Origin: Oreohelix idahoensis
Taxonomy: Eukaryota > Mollusca > Gastropoda > Stylommatophora > Oreohelicidae
DNA: 64,000 bases
NCBI GenBank assembly: GCA_024509875.1
Contig: JAMPIV010019869.1
Coordinates: forward strand, 775,502 to 839,501
Direction of reading: 5' to 3'
The notes under the pieces are model-generated. The model searched no databases and was not told the origin of the DNA. It worked only from the letters and a program-made list of their open reading frames with translations. This document shows, piece after piece, positions 58,086 through 64,000 of this stretch (positions are counted from its first letter, which is position 1; each line of letters starts with the position of its first letter). Both the position numbers and the translations under genes were made by a program.

Positions 58086-58919
58086 CTCAACAACTCAACA
58101 ACCCTTTGTGTGTCCGGCTACAGACCTCAGGTTTCCCTATGTGTTTATTTTTATGTTTACACATTCGTTACCGAAACCAACAAATGTTATATGTCCTCTA
58201 TTATTTAAGTTTGTCACTAATCAAGCAGGCGTAAATAGTACGACCTGTTGTGTGTTATTTGGTCTATACTTGCGAACAAGGAAATTAATGAAAATAGCAG
58301 TGTCTGTTATAACGTCTGCTAATATCCCATAGTTACGAGTTGTGTATTGTGAAAGGAACTACCTTTTTGGAGTGCTTAGCTACTATATGTTGTACCACGG
58401 TCACTTTTGCAGCAAGGATAAGGCTTCATTGTGGTGCACCTGGACAGAACCTCTCTGGTATCTATTACTTCTCATGCCTTTCAGTTGTCTCATGTCCTTC
58501 TTTATTCTTTTCTTTCTCTCTCTTTTATGGGTGCCTACCTAATACCTTTTTTGTTTTATTTATTCACTGCCTACGGGTACTCGATGGTAGACACTGAATG
58601 TAGAATTTAAGAAAAGGAAGGAAAAAACAAACAAAAAACCAGAGCCAGGAGAATTGATAATGCAGACCTTAGACCTTGCCAAGTTTATTTTTATCTGCCC
58701 CTCCTTTCACAGATCGCCTTCTTTTCGTCCCACCCCTGAAGGCTATTTAGATCTTACAGACAACAGTTACTACTGACCTTTGACCAGCGACCAATGATTT
58801 CATGTTATGCTTGCTGTATTCGGAATCACAACTTCGACTCCCATTTTACTTAGACACAAACATTCAGAACCAGTGAGGGAAAGATATTCAGTGAAAATCC
58901 GTGGACAAGATAAAATTAT
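58086..58919. other. no recognisable feature
   Basis: AT-rich sequence without a supported gene or repeat. Confidence 0.45.
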
Positions 58920-59083
58920 TAATCATCATCATCACTATCATCATAATCACTTTCATCATCATCATCATCACTTTCATCATAATCACTTTCATCATCATCA
59001 TCATCATCACTATCATCATAATCACTTTCATCATCATCATCATCACTTTCATCATAATCACTTTCATCATCATAATCACTATT
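58920..59083. repeat. CAT/ATC trinucleotide microsatellite
   Basis: Compound run of CAT triplets broken regularly by CACTTTCATCATAATCACTTT. It is open in several frames (poly-His, poly-Ile, poly-Asp), which is a by-product. It is followed by GCGCTCGGTACGGAGCATGG and GAGCCACTA, related to the motif beside the 39-bp array. Confidence 0.93.
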
Positions 59084-59544
59084 TTCCTTGCGCTCGGTAC
59101 GGAGCATGGAGCCACTACTAGCTGGGTCGCGAAATAAAATTGGGTCGCGGGAAAGGCAACGATGGGTCGTGTATTTACATTTTCCTTACTCGAAATTTTA
59201 AGGCGAGTTTTCGTGTGCGTTTTATAACAAACATTTGCAATTTCTATTTGTTGTTCAGCGTTAAATTTTAAGTAAAGTAGTAAATGAACTTTTATCATGA
59301 AATATAATTTTTAGCGCAATTAATTTTTACGTGTTCATTTTGGCACATTGATCACCACACCTGGTTCATCAACTGTGAAATGTGGGTCATGGTGTAAATA
59401 AGATGAGAGTCACTGTTATAAAGTACTAATATGTTACGTCTTACATACATCTGAGTGTTTTATAACGTGTTATGTCTCGCACACCAGTATCTTTGTAAGC
59501 ATTACAACTCACTTTCATCTCAATTATTATAAAGTGTTGCTTTG
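59084..59544. other. no recognisable gene
   Basis: AT-rich, with GGGTCGCG-type phrases at 59125-59175 that recall degraded hAT interiors. No ends were found. Confidence 0.4.
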
Positions 59545-59973
59545 TGCGGCAACGCAAACGAAGTGCGGGACGTCGGCGGGAGCCCCGGGAAGAGTTCTCT
59601 TTTCTTTGTCAGGAGCCACATCCCTGGAATCTGCTTGCCCGGAGATAAGGACCGCGGCCCAGTAAAGCTCCGCGGCTTTTGCGGTGTCCGGTGCGCTCCC
59701 ATCGGCCCTTGAAAACCCCACGGAGACGGTGTGAATTTCGTGGCAGGCCGTACCCATATCCGCAGCAGGTCTCCGATATGCACAGCCTCTAGTGGATAGA
59801 ACAATGTAGGTAAGGGAAGTCGGCAAATTTGATCCGTAACTTCAGGTAAAGGATTGGCTCTGAGGGCTGGGTCAGTCGGACCGGGGTACGAAGCGGGACT
59901 AGAATGGGCTCGGGCTCGGCGAGGCCGCCGCCGCTAGCCGGCGGACCGGCCGAGCTCAGAACGTAGCTGTAAC
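59545..59973 (+). rRNA. 28S rRNA fragment, left part (pseudogene)
   Basis: From TGCGGCAACGCAAACG onward the sequence follows the middle of large-subunit rRNA: GAGTTCTCTTTTCTTTGT, GGCCCTTGAAAACCCC, GTACCCATATCCGCAGCAGG, AACAATGTAGGTAAGGGAAG, AAGGATTGGCTCT and a GC-rich expansion segment. Normally invariant positions are changed (CTCCGATATGCACAGCCTC where animals have CCAAGGTGAACAGCCTC). Homology stops abruptly on the left. It is therefore a dispersed fragment, not part of an rDNA array. Its last eight bases are the hAT target duplication. Confidence 0.9.
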
Positions 59974-61773
59974 CAGCGTTGCCACTCAAGTTCTAGAGAT
60001 AAACCCAGATGTTCTTCTTAAAAAAACCCAGAAATACCCAGATTATTTTATGCCTCAAATACTCGGGTTAGACGATGTTTACATAATCTTTTATGTTCAT
60101 CTTTAGCACAAATAATCTGTGTGCTATCAATTTTTATGTATTTCTTCATTTTTATTATTTTTTTTAATTACCAAAAATTCACAATTAAATAAAAATGATT
60201 TTAATAACACCCCAATATATGAACTCTTGAAAATAAGATATTTTAACAGTAATATACTTACATTAGTTACATTAACAAAATGTTCCTCAAATTAAATATA
60301 AAATGTTAGTTGTAACTTGTTACTGTTGAAAAATGTCACTTGTCAGAGACTCGGCATTAATGTCGACAACTTCTCCTTCGTCAAGATCATATGCATGAAT
60401 TGACAACGTGGAATCTTGATTGTGAAGTTCCAAAATCTTTGCATATCTCTGCCGACAACGTCCTTCACGCACATCTTCAACCACGCATTTACTAGGATTA
60501 AACTTATGACAAACTCCATCTTTGGCAACTGCTTGCTTGCTTGGCTAGTATTCGATTGGAAACTGTTTCACACAAAAGCTTGTTGGTTTGTTTAGTTTTA
60601 ACTAAGTTAACCTTCGAAAACACTCTTTCGACGCATGCTGAGGAGTGAGGTAGTGCCATAAGCGTGCACATGAGGTCAGCCAAAACATCAAATTTCTTCT
60701 GGTTATTAGCATCTGTTACTTGTTACAGTCCAGCCAGAATGTGGGCGGATCCTCATCCACTAGATGTCCAAGATCTTTTCGGTACGATGCCAGTTCTCGC
60801 CATTGATCAGACAGACGATCAAGACTCTCTTCTGAAACAACTGTTTAAACTGCGCTGCTAAGATAGTAGGTGGTTTCTGGCAGCATTTGCACAAAGTGCA
60901 AATGAATGACAAACACAGCCGAGAACAAAGACATGTGGAATCTCTTTCTTCAGATGGGCCTGTAAACCACTTGCAGTCCCCATCATAGTGGCACAGTTGT
61001 CTGCAGCAAAACCAATGACGTTACTAAGCGGGATTTCATGCGTGCTCAACAAGACCAGTCCCATCCTCTACCTCAATGAGGTCTAACAGTGAATCAAATA
61101 CTTTTTTTGTTTTTGTGTCACAGAATTGCACAACGACTGCCAACATCTGGTTCGTAGAAATATCAGTACTCTCATCAACGAGTATAGAACATTTCTGATT
61201 TCTGCAAGTGTTTATAACTTCAAGCCGCTCAAAATGAGCAATGCCGTACTGCATCACATAGGCAGCCTTGGTGCGCTTCAGTGACATTTTTTGAGCAATT
61301 GTGCTGTCTGGAAATATCTGCTTACAACATTCAATCAAATGACCAGCTTGCGAAAACGGAGTATTATGTTCTGCCATGAAAGCCGACAACAGTATCTCCG
61401 CTTTAGCAATTTTATCTTGGAGACAGGGCTCTTTTGGTTTGATGAAAAACTTGTAATAGCTTTTTTTTCCCCAACACAATGTATATGCCAGTTTGAGCTG
61501 ATGTAAACGAGTAAAAAAACAACGTCATTGACGTGGTTAAAAACAAGAATTAAATTTAAGTGGAATAAAAAATATATAGCACATAATTTTTTACATTTAA
61601 TTATAATATAAATATAATGTATAACGCTCAGTGCACAGAATATACATACATTGTAAATGCCAATTGTCAAATATACCCAGATTAATGCAGATTTGGAAAA
61701 CAATTACCCAGATACCCAGACGGAAGCCCAAAAACCCAGATCTAGTAAGAAATACCCAGCTGTGGCATCACTG
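59974..61773 (-). mobile_element. defective hAT inserted in the 28S fragment
   Basis: Perfect 8-bp target duplication GCTGTAAC (59966-59973 and 61774-61781). Removing 59974-61781 restores 28S sequence reading GTAGCTGTAACCTTCCTG. Ends CAGCGTTGCCAC and, reversed, CAGTGATGCCAC are short inverted repeats. The subterminal parts are rich in AAACCCAGA/ATACCCAGA motifs. A minus-strand transposase relic fills the interior. The element is 1.8 kb. Confidence 0.93.
60310..61479 (-). pseudogene. hAT-like transposase, internally deleted
   Basis: On the minus strand the N-terminal part (61479-61036) reads MCWGKKSYYKFF, then CSILVDESTDISTNQML with the first catalytic Asp region. A frame change near 61040-61060 follows. 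The next part (61064-60858) has VIGFAADNCATMMGTASGL with the second Asp. The catalytic domain is then cut short, and the sequence resumes near 60835 with ESLDRLSDQWRELASY. After another frame change comes LMALPHSSACVERVFSKVN, the hAT dimerisation motif, ending near 60310. The large helical insertion and the third acidic residue are missing. It resembles the KIAA1586/ZNF862-like hAT group. It is inactive. Confidence 0.82.
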
Positions 61774-61781
61774 GCTGTAAC

Positions 61782-61851
61782 CTTCCTGTGGACCGCCCCA
61801 TCTATGCGGCGTCGCCTCCCGGCGCCGTCCGCGTCGGCTGGCATTCAACAG
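61782..61851 (+). rRNA. 28S rRNA fragment, right part (pseudogene)
   Basis: CTTCCTGTGGACCGCCCCAT to GTCGGCTGGCATTCAACAG continues the 28S fragment after the hAT. It is cut at ATTCAACAG by the LTR of E4. The last five bases (AACAG) are the presumed E4 target duplication. Confidence 0.85.
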
Positions 61852-63869
61852 TGTGGTGAAGTGGGATGTTATAAATACCCATAGGGAACTTAGTGTACTG
61901 ACTGAGATCAGCTGTGAAGGTATCTATATCTATTAAGAGTAGTGTATTATAGATAACCTTACTTGCTACCACATATCTATATATCTCAGTCAGAATTATT
62001 CTGGAATAGTGTGATGCTACGTTATGTGTCTAGGGTATGTGTATGATGAAGTGTAAGTCACAACAACAGACAGATAAACAATTTAATTTAATCCACTACT
62101 CTTGACAACACTGTGACACTCACATACATATAACATTCTACAAAGATATCTTAAAAGAGTCACTGATAAACTTTCGAATAACAATATGTATTCATTACTG
62201 GCATGAATGAATATGTGTCCTGATTCAACTACAAGGGAACCAGGAATCACAATCAATTTAAATTACAAGTTATGTACAGAATGTATTTAATATGAATATT
62301 GTAGTGACATATATTATTACAAATGTTCTATGTGTGTCAGTTGTGTAGTAGTAAAATGAGGTAATACTGGTTTTGTTTTGTTCAAGCTCTGTTGGTATTT
62401 GTCATCATGCCTTCAATAGTTTGTCTTTAGGGACCAGTATTTGAGATGTTCAAAGTTCCTGATTTTAAGACAAGTAAATTCCCCTCTGAATAGTATTTTT
62501 ATAAAGTTATTTCAAGATGAGGGGAAATAATGTTGAGCTCAGCTGGCCAACTCTGCTTATCTTGAGTGATGGCGGCAGGAAAGGACTCCTCTGCTCGAAT
62601 TCTCCTCTGGGCTCAGGAGACACCTCACTGATAGCTAAAAAGACCAAGGAGTATGCTGTCCGACTCTGGATTCAGCAAAGCTCTGACTAGGTGCTGCTCA
62701 GTACCATCAAGACCACTGTCCCACAATTCATACGAATAACACAGATACGTTGATTAGCAATGAATTCTGGCACAAACTGGCACAAATTTCCATCTGCTTA
62801 TCTTCCAGGCTTTTATTGAGCCAAATATAAGCTGGCTTCAACGCACTGATGCTTTATCAAGTGTATTTAAACAAGTGGTTTCGAACTAACGCTCCCAAGT
62901 GTGTATATCAGCGAGACTGGCCAATGAGCCACGTTTCGACAAGTGTTTGAAAAAATGTTATGTTTTCCCGTCTCCCCTAACAACCAAGATAGTATTTATA
63001 GCCCGACCAATCGTGGTTAGGCTTTCATTTGTTGCGCTCCAATCAATTTGAAGTTTACATGGTAGGCTATTTCTGTAACGTAAATTTTTTTCAAACACGT
63101 TAAAAAAAAATCTTATGAGCAGAAATGATTTTATGCTGTCAGGCACCCCCAATATTTTATTTTGGGTATAATTTATTAATTCCTGGACTATTTGCGTAAC
63201 GTTTTACATATTATTTGTCAGCAAGCCCTAAGGAACCCAAAAATACTAATTTAAAGGAGCTACGTGGCTGCGTTCAAAATATGCAATTTCTTCTACCTCC
63301 TGTTTCGAAGATGTGCTGTCTGGGTACTGTTATGTGTTCAAACGTAAACCCATCTAATGTTGTCTTTTCTAATAAGAGTTTGTTATGATTTATAAACCTA
63401 ACTCTGGGAAAGGGTAGTGTATTTTATCACTGTCCGTCTGAAAAAGTTAGTGCTTGTAGACTTACACGCGTGATGCCAGCATTTGTATATCGCGCGTCGC
63501 GTGTTGCATGCGTTCCTGATTTTCAGCCCTCCCCTCTCGCTATCCTTTTGTCCATCTGTTCGTTCGTTTTGGTAACGTAATATAATTAATGTTAGGATTA
63601 ATTTAGGTCATTACGCAGTACGTCTCAATGTTTTTCTTAGAAATGCAGCACACGTTTCATTGAAGAAGGCGGGTAATAATACAGTAAGCTTTTATATCAA
63701 CGTGAAAGCGTTACAATTTGCAGACGAAGCAGAAAACAAGGGGGATTTCGAGTACATTCTTTGTGACAGCACTGTTATTTTACCATTGCTCTTCTCTTTA
63801 TTAATTTTATTTGTTAGGCTTCATATTTACCTAATAATTTATATATGTGGATTAGAATATTTCATGACA
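61852..63869 (-). repeat. E4 3' LTR with internal deletion
   Basis: 2018 bp on the minus strand, starting TGTCATGAAAT at 63869. It aligns with the E2 LTR throughout but lacks about 390 bp between sequence matching E2 50300 and 50712. Substitutions are far more frequent than between the two E2 LTRs, so it is an older copy. The exon-like block at 62517-62690 (plus strand) has a premature stop and has lost its end to the deletion. Confidence 0.92.
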
Positions 63870-64000
63870 CCTCCCCTCTTAAAACAGACATTATATGTCA
63901 GTCCTTTATTCTATATACACATATAGAAATTTATTATTATTTCTGGGGTTTACGGTGATTCTCATCACACGGATGGCGGCTTAAAAAATCCGCTCCCAGA
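63870..64000 (-). pseudogene. pol: E4 RNase H end and polypurine tract
   Basis: On the minus strand the visible part reads GADFLSRHPCDENH-like codons (about 64000-63940), a stop, a short untranslated region and AAGAGGGGAGG directly before the LTR. It is almost identical to E2 49040-49168. Whether the rest is intact cannot be seen. Confidence 0.85.

Larger units (their letters stand above)
61852..64000 (-). mobile_element. E4: Gmr1-like element, 3' end only in window
   Basis: Reverse-strand relative of E2. The 3' LTR occupies 61852-63869, then the polypurine tract and the end of the RNase H gene, and the window ends inside the element. It is inserted in the 28S fragment, with the other flank outside the window. 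Confidence 0.93.

Noticed and set aside
58807..59298. Poly-His, poly-Ile and poly-Asp frames
   Set aside because: They are different frames of the CAT/ATC microsatellite.
59520..59989. Minus-strand frames of 60-100 codons
   Set aside because: They lie antisense to the 28S rRNA fragment and have no protein-like features beyond GC-rich composition.

Overview
The window is eukaryotic, almost certainly from an invertebrate animal. It is AT-rich, has no operon structure, and is filled with LTR retrotransposons, hAT and Tc1-type DNA transposons, 5'-truncated non-LTR retrotransposons and tandem arrays. A 28S rRNA fragment near 59.5 kb reads most like a lophotrochozoan (possibly molluscan) 28S; that placement is from memory and tentative. 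I found no host protein-coding gene I could support.

Layout. 1-3.3 kb: a dispersed GAGTCGGAGTC-type repeat and a defective hAT (1792-3292). 3.4-20.3 kb: a Ty3/gypsy-type element, E3, whose 5' LTR is split by a second complete element, E1 (4267-13263, 5-bp target duplication GTCCA). 20.3-31 kb: no genes, three minisatellites between 25.2 and 28.4 kb. 31-33.6 kb: an old hAT relic carrying an RTE-like LINE, a second LINE remnant with an RNase H domain, and a small hAT MITE. 36.3-37.1 kb: a 5'-truncated LINE. 39-40 kb: a Tc1/mariner-derived fold-back element. 41.7-42.3 kb: a dispersed repeat and a LINE remnant. 42.6-51.6 kb: element E2, complete LTR to LTR, with target duplication AATTA. 52.2-54.0 kb: 39-bp minisatellite. 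54.3-55.9 kb: three LINE fragments. 56.1-58.0 kb: 35-bp minisatellite. 59.5-61.85 kb: 28S rRNA fragment interrupted by a hAT element. 61.85-64 kb: 3' LTR of a fourth element, E4, on the minus strand and running off the window.

The main biology is the LTR elements. In E1 and E3 the order is Gag, protease, integrase, reverse transcriptase, RNase H, with integrase upstream of RT although the proteins are Ty3/gypsy-like; E2 retains the same order in degraded form. This is the arrangement of the Gmr1-like group. E1 is damaged: its 5' LTR lacks its last ~250 bp, no primer binding site is visible, and RT has a 1-bp frameshift. E3 has lost the integrase core and the front of RT. E2 is the most striking: its LTRs differ by only two substitutions and one 1-bp indel by eye, so it inserted very recently, yet it has no protease and its integrase core is replaced by an open segment of unknown origin. 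It keeps Gag, an intact RT-RNase H, a proline-tRNA primer site, a polypurine tract and matching LTRs, so it probably moved using proteins supplied by a helper.

Two further themes are notable. Both large tandem arrays appear to have expanded inside dispersed repeats. The 28S rRNA fragment was hit independently by a hAT element and an LTR element.
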